Shown here piece by piece: positions 1 to 6,936 of a DNA stretch of 10,302 bases. The notes under the pieces are model-generated. The model had not been told where the DNA came from. It saw only the letters and a list, made by a program, of their open reading frames with translations, and ran no database searches. A program made the translations under genes and the position numbers. Position 1 is the first letter of the stretch, and each line of letters begins with the position of its first letter. The DNA is from an uncultured Mucispirillum sp. Lineage in GTDB: Bacteria; Chrysiogenota; Deferribacteres; Deferribacterales; Mucispirillaceae. The DNA lies in NCBI GenBank assembly GCA_937890655.1, contig CALADT010000269.1, forward strand, positions 1-10,302. Direction: 5' to 3'.

Positions 1-94
1 CTTCGCCGTTTATTAAATCATTTAAAGTTAAGTTATATGTTTTTAAAGCATATGTGGTTTTGCCGTTATAAGCACCACCGATTATTAAATCCAT
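1..94 (-). CDS. P-loop NTPase resembling CobU, N-terminal fragment (runs off the window)
   Basis: Only the first 31 codons are present. The ATG at 94-92 opens a protein beginning MDLIIGGAYNGKTTYAL, and the frame stays open to base 1. GGAYNGKT is a Walker A nucleotide-binding loop directly after a short hydrophobic strand at the very N-terminus, the same arrangement as in CobU (GGAxSGKS at residues 7-14 of the neighbouring cobU product). The start overlaps the end of cobS by 10 bases, with a weak GGGG about 7 bases upstream, so the gene belongs to the operon and is probably translated by coupling. I infer a CobU-like or CobU-derived protein acting on cobinamide or a related substrate. With so few residues it could be another small P-loop protein. 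The P-loop is clear; the family assignment is tentative. Confidence 0.6.
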   Translation of the reverse strand, partial: MDLIIGGAYNGKTTYALKTYNLTLNDLINGE

Positions 95-858
95 AATGAT
101 ACCCCAAATATACTACTTGCAAGAAGTATTATTAATTCATATATACATACACTAAACCCTGCCAAATCTCCTGAAAGGCCACCAAATTTTTTATTAAAAT
201 AAAAAGATAAGATTATGGAAGATATAATAAGTAATACCATAACCATAACTAAATAATATATATGAAAACAATAAAATATAAAAATAGATAAAATAAGTAA
301 TAAAATTAGCCCATAAAAGGATAATATTTTACCGTTTTTATTTTTAGAAAAAGTAAACAAAAGCCCTGTATTATACGCACTTTTTGTATTAGCTATTAAA
401 AAAAGCACAAATATTCTGCTTAATGAAAAAATAATAATTAATAATGGCAGGCTTATATTTTCATATAAGTTTTCAAAAGCACTAAATATTAATATAAAAT
501 ATACTACTGTATATATTATGGCAAAAGCACCTGTATGTGGGTCTTTTAATATTTCCTGCCTTTTTTTACTATCCCCATGGGAGGAAAGCGCGTCGATGGT
601 ATCAATATACCCATCTATATGGATACCACCTGTAAAAAGGATAATTAAAGCAGTGGAAAGCCCTGCATATAAAATAGAAGATACTTGAAAATAATCACAC
701 ATTAATAAAACAAGAAATTCTAATAACCCTAAAATAACCCCTATTACTGGTAGGAAAAAGAAAATATATTTCATATTTTTTTCTTCCCATGATATATTTA
801 CCATAGGGATAGTAGAATACATAGATAAACAAATTATAAAACTTTTAATTATATTCAT
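85..858 (-). CDS. cobS: Adenosylcobinamide-GDP ribazoletransferase (cobalamin synthase) CobS
   Basis: CobS joins adenosylcobinamide-GDP to alpha-ribazole (or its phosphate), closing the lower nucleotide loop of cobalamin at the cytoplasmic membrane. The 257-residue product has the usual family length and is strongly hydrophobic, with membrane segments around residues 30-52, 62-76, 114-128, 137-155, 180-220 and 236-254. The family signature GGIHIDGYIDTIDA is at 77-90 with the acidic residues D82, D86 and D89. KDPHTGAF follows at 105-112 and GGLSGDLAG at 226-234, before a conserved glutamate (E241). The ATG sits in an ATGA overlap with the cobU stop codon. The start and its AAGG ribosome binding site are the two arms of a hairpin (856-872), which suggests that translation depends on cobU. 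Its substrate is made by CobU, encoded immediately upstream. CobT, which supplies alpha-ribazole phosphate, is not in the window. Confidence 0.95.
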   Translation of the reverse strand: MNIIKSFIICLSMYSTIPMVNISWEEKNMKYIFFFLPVIGVILGLLEFLVLLMCDYFQVSSILYAGLSTALIILFTGGIHIDGYIDTIDALSSHGDSKKRQEILKDPHTGAFAIIYTVVYFILIFSAFENLYENISLPLLIIIFSLSRIFVLFLIANTKSAYNTGLLFTFSKNKNGKILSFYGLILLLILSIFIFYCFHIYYLVMVMVLLIISSIILSFYFNKKFGGLSGDLAGFSVCIYELIILLASSIFGVSLWI

Positions 859-1358
859 AAGGAACCCTTATGTATATATGGAATACCACTGATAGATTCC
901 ACTACTACATCTGATTTTTCTACAATATAAATAGATGCTTTATTTAAGGTTTTCATATATTCTACCATTTCTTTATTATAAGTTATACCACATGATGATA
1001 TATCGTTTGATACTATTACAAGATTTTTACAGTTTTCAAGTAAATAGTCAATATCTTGAAATAAACTTTCTATATTACCACCATCATATAAATGGTTTGC
1101 TGTTAATGTGCCAAGACATTCTAAAATAACAGCTTCATAATCTTCTACATTAATACTTTTATAATCTTTTTGTTTTTCATAGGTTTCAAAGCCTTTTCCC
1201 TCACGCATTTTCCTGTGATAGGCTATACGTTTTTTTGCGTGGCTGCTAATATTTTCCATAGCAGCAATATATAACTTTCTGCCTTTAAAAGAAGTCATAA
1301 TACTTTCAGAAAAAAAGGATTTACCACTATCTGCTCCACCTGAAACAAAATAAATCAT
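855..1358 (-). CDS. cobU: Adenosylcobinamide kinase / adenosylcobinamide-phosphate guanylyltransferase CobU
   Basis: CobU phosphorylates adenosylcobinamide and then transfers GMP from GTP to give adenosylcobinamide-GDP, the substrate of CobS. The product is 167 residues, close to the usual 170-185. The Walker A loop GGADSGKS is at residues 7-14 (family GGARSGKS), YIAA at 30-33, and RIAYHRKMR at 44-52. H48 occupies the position of the histidine that carries GMP in characterised CobU. ILECLGTLTAN (78-88) matches the ILEC/D..T...N segment, with E80 retained. The end, SGIPYIHKG (157-165), is also typical. One region is diverged: where the family has NExGxGxVP, this protein reads NDISSCGIT (118-126). 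The ATG overlaps the cbiA stop as ATGA. The ribosome binding site is weak (AGAG, about 8 bases upstream), consistent with translational coupling. Confidence 0.9.
   Translation of the reverse strand: MIYFVSGGADSGKSFFSESIMTSFKGRKLYIAAMENISSHAKKRIAYHRKMREGKGFETYEKQKDYKSINVEDYEAVILECLGTLTANHLYDGGNIESLFQDIDYLLENCKNLVIVSNDISSCGITYNKEMVEYMKTLNKASIYIVEKSDVVVESISGIPYIHKGSL
856..872 (-). promoter_or_regulatory. Hairpin pairing the cobS ribosome binding site with its start codon
   Basis: On the transcribed strand the sequence reads CATAAGG-GTT-CCTTATG, a perfect 7-bp stem with a 3-base loop. The first arm holds the AAGG Shine-Dalgarno sequence and the second arm ends with the cobS ATG, which itself overlaps the cobU stop (ATGA). 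The whole element lies inside the last codons of cobU (Lys-Gly-Ser-Leu-stop). A ribosome finishing cobU would open the hairpin, so the natural reading is translational coupling that ties CobS output to CobU. The structure is read directly from the sequence; its function is inferred. A 7-bp stem is not rare by chance in 10 kb, and its exact placement is the main argument. Confidence 0.5.
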
Positions 1359-2695
1359 TTTCTATTCTCTTTATATTTTATAGCACTTTTTATAAAGTTT
1401 TTAGCAATATCAATATTTGATAAATAATATAAGTGTGGGTAGCCTGCGTATAGATTATCTGATAAATAACAGCCTTTCCAACTTCTTTTACTTAATGGCT
1501 TTTTCATGGTGCAATGGGATAATTCCTGCTCCATAGAAGAATAATGAAATTCATGGGCTTTTAAAACTGTGCTTTTTTTTCCAAGAATACTATCCTTTTC
1601 TGTTTCCATATAAACATAGCCAAAGTTTTGAAGTTTATCTCTCATTATACTATCTCCTTCTAAAAGATTTGCTACTTCTATATTATTAATAGATTTATTA
1701 ATATACATATAGCCACCACACTCTGCCATAATAGGTATATTTTTACTATAATAATTTTTAAGGGATTGTATAAAACTTTTATTACTTGCAAGTTTCTCTA
1801 AATAAAGCTCTGGGTAGCCACCATAAAAAATTAATCCGTCTAAACCATCAATTATACTACTATCATTTAATGGGGAAAAATAAACTATTTCTGCCCCTAG
1901 TTTTTCAAGGACTGTTATATTATCTTTATAATGAAAACAAAAGGCACTATCATAAGCTATGCCTATTTTACAACTTCCTATTTTTTCTATATTTATAGGT
2001 TCATACTCTAGCTCTTGTGATAGTTCTGCTGTTTTTATAATTTCATTATATTCTATGGTTTCTTCTAAAGTTATGGCTATATTATTAATAATTTCATCAA
2101 TATTTTTCATTTCATTAGCAGTAACAAGGCCTAAATGACGGCTTTCTAAAGAACAGTTTTTCATTTCAGGAATATAACCATAAACTTTTATATTTAGTTC
2201 TTCTTCTATTATTTTTTTATACATTCCATAACTACCCTTGCTAACACGGTTTAAAACTACGCCTTTTATGTTGTTTTCTTTATAGTCTACTATGCCTTTT
2301 ATTAAAGCAGTTATGGTATTTGCTTTTCCTTTTGCATCTATTACTAAAATAACAGGACTAGATGTAACCATACTTATATGGTATGTGGAACATTCATCAG
2401 TAAAAGCTATACCGTCATAAAAACCCATAACACCTTCTATAATCGCTAGGTTATCACTTTCTGCAATAATGTTTTTTACGGTATTTTTATCTGATAAAAA
2501 TAAATCAATATTCCTGCATGTTACATTTAATGCTTTTGTATGGAACATTGTATCAATATAATCAGGGCCGCACTTATAACTTGATAAAGCTACACCTTTA
2601 TTTACTAAAAGCCTTATTAAGCCCATAGTAAAGGATGTTTTACCACTACCACTACCTAGTGCTGAAATTATAATACGGCTAACTTTTTTTCTCAC
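1355..2695 (-). CDS. cbiA: Cobyrinic acid a,c-diamide synthase CbiA
   Basis: CbiA amidates the a and c side chains of (cobalt-)cobyrinic acid in the cytoplasm, using glutamine and ATP. The 446-residue length is typical. The N-terminal ATPase domain has the P-loop GSGSGKT at residues 14-20, KCGPDYIDTMFH at 41-52, and IIEGVMGFYDG at 85-95. The C-terminal class I glutamine amidotransferase domain spans roughly 243-446. It has LIFYGGYPELY at 288-298, the nucleophile cysteine C326 in AECGGYMYI, HEFHYS at 381-386, and a conserved C-terminal histidine (H421) in GYPHLYYL. The start is GTG at 2695. It overlaps the cbiET stop as GTGA, an in-frame stop lies three codons upstream, and the next ATG (Met24) would delete the P-loop. 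GTG is therefore the only plausible start, although the nearest ribosome binding site (AGG at 2705-2707) is weak. Its partner for the remaining amidations, CbiP, is not in the window. Confidence 0.95.
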   Translation of the reverse strand: MRKKVSRIIISALGSGSGKTSFTMGLIRLLVNKGVALSSYKCGPDYIDTMFHTKALNVTCRNIDLFLSDKNTVKNIIAESDNLAIIEGVMGFYDGIAFTDECSTYHISMVTSSPVILVIDAKGKANTITALIKGIVDYKENNIKGVVLNRVSKGSYGMYKKIIEEELNIKVYGYIPEMKNCSLESRHLGLVTANEMKNIDEIINNIAITLEETIEYNEIIKTAELSQELEYEPINIEKIGSCKIGIAYDSAFCFHYKDNITVLEKLGAEIVYFSPLNDSSIIDGLDGLIFYGGYPELYLEKLASNKSFIQSLKNYYSKNIPIMAECGGYMYINKSINNIEVANLLEGDSIMRDKLQNFGYVYMETEKDSILGKKSTVLKAHEFHYSSMEQELSHCTMKKPLSKRSWKGCYLSDNLYAGYPHLYYLSNIDIAKNFIKSAIKYKENRK

Positions 2696-3882
2696 TGCAA
2701 TTTACCTGTTATAATATATACAGGGTTATTTCCCATCATCATATGGTATGGCCCTGCTTTTTTTGATTTTGCACTATTAATACATGTTACTTCTGGCTCT
2801 ACATTATATAGTTTAAAAGATTCCATAGCAGAAGATAGTGTTTCTAATGTTATGGCTGTAACACATATTACCACATTATTATTTTTTTCATAAACCATTT
2901 TAAATATTTGGCTCATGGTCTTAGAGCTACCACCTATAAAAACTTTATCCGGTGTTTTAATATTTTCAAGTATTGCAGGGGCTTCCCCTTTTATGCTAAC
3001 AATATTATAACGTTTTAAGTTAGCTTTATTAATATTTATAAGTTCAAATGCCTCATCTTCTTTTTCAATGGCATAAACTATACCGTCATAAGCTCTACCT
3101 GCAAATTCTATGGCACAAGAGCCTGTTCCTGCGCCTATATCATAAACTATATCACTTGGTTCAATATTTAAGTAATCAGCAGAAAGCCACCTAACATCTT
3201 CTTTTGTCATAGGTGCTTTACCCCTTGTAAACTCTGTATCTCTAAAATGAATATGTGGGTTTGAATAGTCTTTATTATAAATTAAAAGAACAGTTAAATC
3301 CATAAACTCAATATTAAGCATATTTTTTATATTATCAGATAATATCCGTTCGTTTTCAAGGTGCATATTTTCTCCTGCATAAATATGCACATTTTCAAGG
3401 CCTGCTTCATAAAGCTCATTTATAACATTATGGGCTTTTGCTTTACCACCTGTTAGTAAAAATGTATATTCGTTATAGCTAACAGCACCTATGGCAGAAG
3501 ATTCTCTACCATGAAGGGATACTATTTTCACATTATTAGCACTTAATTTCACTTTTGATAATAAATATTGCATACTACTAATACCTGAAATAACTTCAAT
3601 ATTAAATTTATTATCTAACCTTTCTATTACAAGTTTTGTAAGGCTAAAAAACGATGTATCCCCTGAAACTAAAAGTGCTATATTTTCATTATTATCATTT
3701 TCTATTTTTGTGATTATTTCAGAATAGGCAGGGACATTTATATTATTATTTAAACATTTATATTGCTCTGAAAGTCTGCTACTTCCATATACCACATTAC
3801 ATTTTTTAATAATATTTTGTGCTAAAGCAGTTAAGTCATCAATATGCCCCATACCTGCCCCAATAATATATAAGTTTTTCAT
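2692..3882 (-). CDS. cbiET: CbiET fusion: cobalt-precorrin-7 C5-methyltransferase / cobalt-precorrin-6B C15-methyltransferase (decarboxylating)
   Basis: The protein adds methyl groups at C15 and C5 and removes the C12 acetate carboxyl, giving cobalt-precorrin-8. Its 396 residues hold two domains. CbiE occupies about 1-205: YIIGAGMG at 5-12 is the degenerate SAM-binding first strand seen in CbiE, ALLVSGDTSFFS is at 69-80, and EVISGISSMQYL at 96-107. A linker around 205-224 leads into CbiT at about 225-396. CbiT begins with the typical MTKEDVRWL (225-233) and has the Rossmann SAM motif DIGAGTGSCAIE at 248-259, followed by VFIGGSS at 314-320. CbiE and CbiT are separate proteins in Salmonella; their fusion corresponds to aerobic CobL, and CbiET fusions are also known in anaerobic pathways. 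The ATG lies 3 bases after the cbiX stop, with AAGGAAG about 11 bases upstream inside the cbiX end. Confidence 0.93.
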   Translation of the reverse strand: MKNLYIIGAGMGHIDDLTALAQNIIKKCNVVYGSSRLSEQYKCLNNNINVPAYSEIITKIENDNNENIALLVSGDTSFFSLTKLVIERLDNKFNIEVISGISSMQYLLSKVKLSANNVKIVSLHGRESSAIGAVSYNEYTFLLTGGKAKAHNVINELYEAGLENVHIYAGENMHLENERILSDNIKNMLNIEFMDLTVLLIYNKDYSNPHIHFRDTEFTRGKAPMTKEDVRWLSADYLNIEPSDIVYDIGAGTGSCAIEFAGRAYDGIVYAIEKEDEAFELININKANLKRYNIVSIKGEAPAILENIKTPDKVFIGGSSKTMSQIFKMVYEKNNNVVICVTAITLETLSSAMESFKLYNVEPEVTCINSAKSKKAGPYHMMMGNNPVYIITGKLQ

Positions 3883-3885
3883 ATA

Positions 3886-4257
3886 TTACATTACTTCCTT
3901 AATTCTATCACATAAAACATCGGCAATACGTTTATCTGCCCCTAATGTTTTACCCATGCTTATTTTCATATCTTTATGGTTTTCTAAATATGCTGATATT
4001 TCTTCTGGTATATCTTTTATAATGTGCATACCGTCAAAAAGGAAATATGGCACAACTACAATCTCTTTTACACCTTTTTCCCTTAAAAGGTCTAAACCTT
4101 TTTCCAAATTCACATCGCAAAATTCCATATAAGCATGTTCCACTATTAAATCTGGTAAATTATTTTGCACCATTGCAAATACTTCTTCCATTGTATCAAG
4201 AGTTTCTTTTCTTCTACTACCGTGAGCTATTATTAATATTCCTTTCATATTATTCAC
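3886..4257 (-). CDS. cbiX: Short sirohydrochlorin cobaltochelatase CbiX
   Basis: CbiX inserts cobalt into sirohydrochlorin, the committing step of the early-cobalt pathway. The protein has only 123 residues and one chelatase domain: AHGSRRKET at 11-19, with metal-binding H12, and FLFDGMHIIKDIP at 72-84, with H78. These correspond to the two active-site histidines of class II chelatases. Most bacterial CbiX and SirB proteins are about twice this length and carry two such halves. This one resembles the small archaeal CbiX type, which works as a symmetric homodimer. Iron insertion for siroheme is chemically possible, but the location among cob genes favours cobalt. The start is GTG at 4257, overlapping the cobA-hemD stop by 8 bases. 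An AGGAG at 4264-4268 stands 6 bases from it, whereas the ATG at 4248 is 15 bases away and so is less likely. Confidence 0.9.
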   Translation of the reverse strand: MNNMKGILIIAHGSRRKETLDTMEEVFAMVQNNLPDLIVEHAYMEFCDVNLEKGLDLLREKGVKEIVVVPYFLFDGMHIIKDIPEEISAYLENHKDMKISMGKTLGADKRIADVLCDRIKEVM

Positions 4258-5743
4258 TTATTTCTCCTATTTTTTCTATTAATGAATCTATTGTAGGTTT
4301 TTCTGCCATAACTGACTGCATACCACATTCCACTGCTGTTTTATATGTTTGTTTACCAATACATACTGCTTTTACTTTTGAAACATCTGATATGTTGCCA
4401 CCTTTTATAAACCCATAAACTGCAGCACTACTTGTGAAAGCTGCCACAGTGTTTTTATTAATTAATTCTTCTATTGATGTGTGATAAGATAGTGGTAAAA
4501 ATTCTGATTTATATGATGAAACCCCTAGCACATCATATTCTGCTTTTAAAATGGTTTTACTAAGGGAAAGTTCATCAAGCTCACCCTCTACACATAATAT
4601 TTTACCCTGCAACCCTTTTTCTTTTAAAGCATCTACCATACTTTCATTTGAGTTATCTTTTGACATAAAATCACATATTATGCCGTATGTTTTTAGTTCA
4701 TTATATGAAATATTACCAATACAGCCTATTATTAAGTGGTTTAATTGCCTGCTATCAATACCTAACTCTAAAAGCTCTTTAAAAAAGTATATTACACTAT
4801 TTTTGCTGGCAAAAAGTAATATTTTATAATCTTTTATATTTTTTATAGCCTTATGAAGTTCTGTTTTATTATCTAATTCCCCTATTTTTACACATGGGTA
4901 ATCAACAACATCCACCCCTTGAGATTTTAGTTTACTTGTAAGCACATTGTTTGAAACATATGGCCTTGTAACAATAACTTTTTTACCAAAAAGTTTTGTT
5001 TTTTCATACCATTCAAATTTTTGAGAAAGACTGCATACTTTACCAAATGCAATAATAGAAGGGCTTTTAAGTTGAAATTTTTCAGCATCTTCTACCATAT
5101 TTGAAATAGTGGAATAAAGTGTCCTTTGGTTAAAACGTGTGCCGTTTTCAACAGCAGCACAAGGCATATCTTTTTCCATACCAGCATCTAGCAGACCTTT
5201 TACAATTTTATCTAATGTGGAAACACCCATGTAAAAAATAAGTGTCCCTTTTGTGCCAACAAGTGCTTTATAGTCCACATACTCCACAGAGCCTTCTTTT
5301 GCATGGCCTGTAATTAAATGGATAGATGAGGCATAATCCCTATGGGTTACAGGTATTCCAGCATATGCAAGGGCAGATATGGCAGAAGTAATACCACATA
5401 TAACTTCGTATTCCACATTGTTTTCCACAAGTAGTTCTAGTTCTTCCCCACCTCTGCCAAAAACAAATGGGTCGCCACCTTTTAAACGGACTACGTTTTT
5501 ACCTTCCAATGCTTTTTCTAGTAATATTTTATTAATTTCCGGTTGTGGTATATTATGGTGGTTCATAACTTTTCCCACATTAATAAATTCAGCCTTTGGG
5601 TTACTAAGTGATAAAACATCATTTGAAACAAGCCTGTCGTAGACTACCACATCGCATGATGATAATACGTCATAGCCTTTTAGAGTTAATAGCCCCTTGT
5701 CCCCTGGGCCTGCACCTAATAATGTTACTTTTCCTTTTTTCAT
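4250..5743 (-). CDS. cobA-hemD: CobA-HemD fusion: uroporphyrinogen-III C-methyltransferase / uroporphyrinogen-III synthase
   Basis: HemD cyclises hydroxymethylbilane to uroporphyrinogen III; CobA then methylates C2 and C7 with SAM to give precorrin-2. The fusion lets the product pass directly to the next step. The protein has 497 residues. The CobA domain (about 1-245) shows LLGAGPGDKGLLTLKG at 8-23, VVVYDRLVS at 32-40, RLKGGDPFVFGRGGEE at 86-101, GITSAISALAYAGIPVTHR at 117-135, and TGHAKEG near 145-151. All are standard for SUMT enzymes. The HemD domain (about 253-497) starts at KKVIVTRP (254-261) and contains FASKNSV (311-317), FTSSAAV (436-442) and IGKQTYKTAVECG (462-474). The ATG overlaps the preceding stop as ATGA and has AAGGAA 6 bases upstream. 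HemC, which makes the HemD substrate, is not in the window. Such CobA-HemD fusions are common in Clostridia. Confidence 0.95.
   Translation of the reverse strand: MKKGKVTLLGAGPGDKGLLTLKGYDVLSSCDVVVYDRLVSNDVLSLSNPKAEFINVGKVMNHHNIPQPEINKILLEKALEGKNVVRLKGGDPFVFGRGGEELELLVENNVEYEVICGITSAISALAYAGIPVTHRDYASSIHLITGHAKEGSVEYVDYKALVGTKGTLIFYMGVSTLDKIVKGLLDAGMEKDMPCAAVENGTRFNQRTLYSTISNMVEDAEKFQLKSPSIIAFGKVCSLSQKFEWYEKTKLFGKKVIVTRPYVSNNVLTSKLKSQGVDVVDYPCVKIGELDNKTELHKAIKNIKDYKILLFASKNSVIYFFKELLELGIDSRQLNHLIIGCIGNISYNELKTYGIICDFMSKDNSNESMVDALKEKGLQGKILCVEGELDELSLSKTILKAEYDVLGVSSYKSEFLPLSYHTSIEELINKNTVAAFTSSAAVYGFIKGGNISDVSKVKAVCIGKQTYKTAVECGMQSVMAEKPTIDSLIEKIGEISE
4264..4268 (-). promoter_or_regulatory. 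Ribosome binding site that decides the GTG start of cbiX
   Basis: AGGAG on the transcribed strand is followed by the 6-base spacer AAATAA and then GTG at 4257-4255. The alternative ATG at 4248-4246 would have a 15-base spacer, which is too long for good initiation. The site lies inside the last codons of the cobA-hemD gene. Confidence 0.65.
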
Positions 5744-6168
5744 AACACGTTCCTTATAACTGTGGCATACTCTTTTGCTGTTTTATGGCTTTCACCATTT
5801 TTTGAGATTAAACCACAGGTAATTTCATTATTTTCTATCACTGCTGGGAAATAAAAATTACATAAACTTTTATCGCTTATATTATTATAATATTTTACTC
5901 CCACTTTTTTTGCTTTTTCTATTATTTTTTCGTTTAGCCTGCTGTTATTTGTAGCAGCTATTACCATTTCATATTTATTTGTTATATCTTCCTCTGCTAC
6001 TTCCCTTATTTCAAGTGATACATTATCTATTACAATATTATCTTTTGTAATAACAAAAATATCTGCATTAAAATTTTTTAATATATTAATACGCCTTAAC
6101 CCTATATTGCCTGCACCAATACATAAAACTTTCATATTTTCCATATTAATAAATAATGGGAAAAACAT
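5740..6168 (-). CDS. sirC: Precorrin-2 dehydrogenase, short single-domain form
   Basis: The enzyme oxidises precorrin-2 to sirohydrochlorin with NAD+, bridging CobA and CbiX. The 142-residue protein begins MFFPLFI, as in the CysG N-terminal/Met8 family. It has the dinucleotide loop CIGAGNIGLRR at residues 16-26 (family GGGxVAxRK), AATNNSRLNEKI at 71-82, and NISDKSLCNFYFPAV at 96-110. D99 aligns with the catalytic aspartate of CysG (Asp104). The LISKNGESHKTAKEY stretch (120-134) matches the ISTGGxSPxLA segment, and the protein ends soon after. The helical C-terminal region of the bifunctional Met8 and CysG proteins is therefore essentially absent, so it probably cannot also serve as a chelatase, a role left to CbiX. 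The start lies 3 bases after cbiJ with AGCAGG upstream, and the stop overlaps cobA-hemD as ATGA. The name sirC follows the Bacillus enzyme. Confidence 0.87.
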   Translation of the reverse strand: MFFPLFINMENMKVLCIGAGNIGLRRINILKNFNADIFVITKDNIVIDNVSLEIREVAEEDITNKYEMVIAATNNSRLNEKIIEKAKKVGVKYYNNISDKSLCNFYFPAVIENNEITCGLISKNGESHKTAKEYATVIRNVL

Positions 6169-6171
6169 AAC

Positions 6172-6936
6172 CTACCTGCTTAAATATTTTTCTTTTATAA
6201 CAGTTTGTAGCTGTTCTTGTGTATAACCTTGTGCCATCTCTTTTGGTCTACTTATAACAATAAGTTCAGCCCCTGAAGATTTAGCAGCCTCTAGTTTTTC
6301 ATTAAACCCACCGGCTGTGCCTGTATCCTTTGTTACTAAAAAAGCACCTTTTATTTGCTTTAATGTGGCAATATTCATTTCCACAGAAAAAGGCCCCTGC
6401 ATACATATTATATTTTTTTGCATATAGCCTAAATCAAGTATATTTTTTATAACATCTTTATCAGGTAATACTCGTGGGAAAAGCCGTTCCATACTATCTA
6501 TCTCTTTATATTTTGCAAGCTCTTTTGAACCGGTTGCTAAAAGGATATTTCCTTTTGTGGTTTTTAAATACTCAACTGCTTCTTCTATACTTTCAAAAGT
6601 TTTTTCATCTTTATTATATGTAGAAGGTCTTAAAAGCCTGTAATATGGTATATCCACTTGAGTGCATGCTTTATAAAGGTTATCTGTAACAATACCAGCA
6701 TATGGGTGAGTGGCATCAATTACAATAATTTCTTCATTCTGCATACTTTCAAATAGTGTTACCATTTCTTCATATGTCAGCCTGCCTGCATATGTGGAAA
6801 TATACTCCATTTCAGGTAACACTTCCACTCCATACTCTGTGGCAGTATATACATTTGCATATATTTTTTCCTTATTAAAAAATAAGGCTATTTCTTTTCC
6901 CTCTGTTGTACCAGCAAAAATTAATGGCTTTATCAT
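6172..6936 (-). CDS. cbiJ: Cobalt-precorrin-6A reductase CbiJ
   Basis: CbiJ reduces the macrocycle of cobalt-precorrin-6A to 6B with a nicotinamide cofactor. The product is 254 residues, the usual length. It opens with a nucleotide-binding loop, FAGTTEGKEIA (7-17). The family signature DATHPYAGIVTDN is at 74-86, followed by IPYYRLLRPS at 96-105, the characteristic R-RP substrate segment. LLATGSKEL lies near the middle, and LVTKDTGTAGGFNEKLEAA with VISRP towards the end corresponds to the family K-S/T-G-GG and RP elements. The ATG overlaps the cbiH stop as ATGA, with AGGGG just upstream. It sits between CbiH and the precorrin-2 dehydrogenase gene. Confidence rests on DATHPYA and the length. 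Confidence 0.93.
   Translation of the reverse strand: MIKPLIFAGTTEGKEIALFFNKEKIYANVYTATEYGVEVLPEMEYISTYAGRLTYEEMVTLFESMQNEEIIVIDATHPYAGIVTDNLYKACTQVDIPYYRLLRPSTYNKDEKTFESIEEAVEYLKTTKGNILLATGSKELAKYKEIDSMERLFPRVLPDKDVIKNILDLGYMQKNIICMQGPFSVEMNIATLKQIKGAFLVTKDTGTAGGFNEKLEAAKSSGAELIVISRPKEMAQGYTQEQLQTVIKEKYLSR

Noticed and set aside
4246..4248. ATG as the start of cbiX
   Set aside because: The AGGAG site is 15 bases away, compared with 6 bases for the GTG at 4257; the GTG start is better supported.
3886..4257. Iron-inserting SirB (siroheme) as the identity of the short chelatase
   Set aside because: Sequence alone cannot exclude it, but its position between cobA-hemD and cbiET in a complete corrin operon makes cobalt insertion the much likelier role.
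4047..4418. Plus-strand open frame of 123 codons across the cbiX/cobA-hemD junction
   Set aside because: It lies entirely opposite two well-supported genes, has no recognisable domain, and reads like an antisense shadow rich in Leu, Phe and Tyr.
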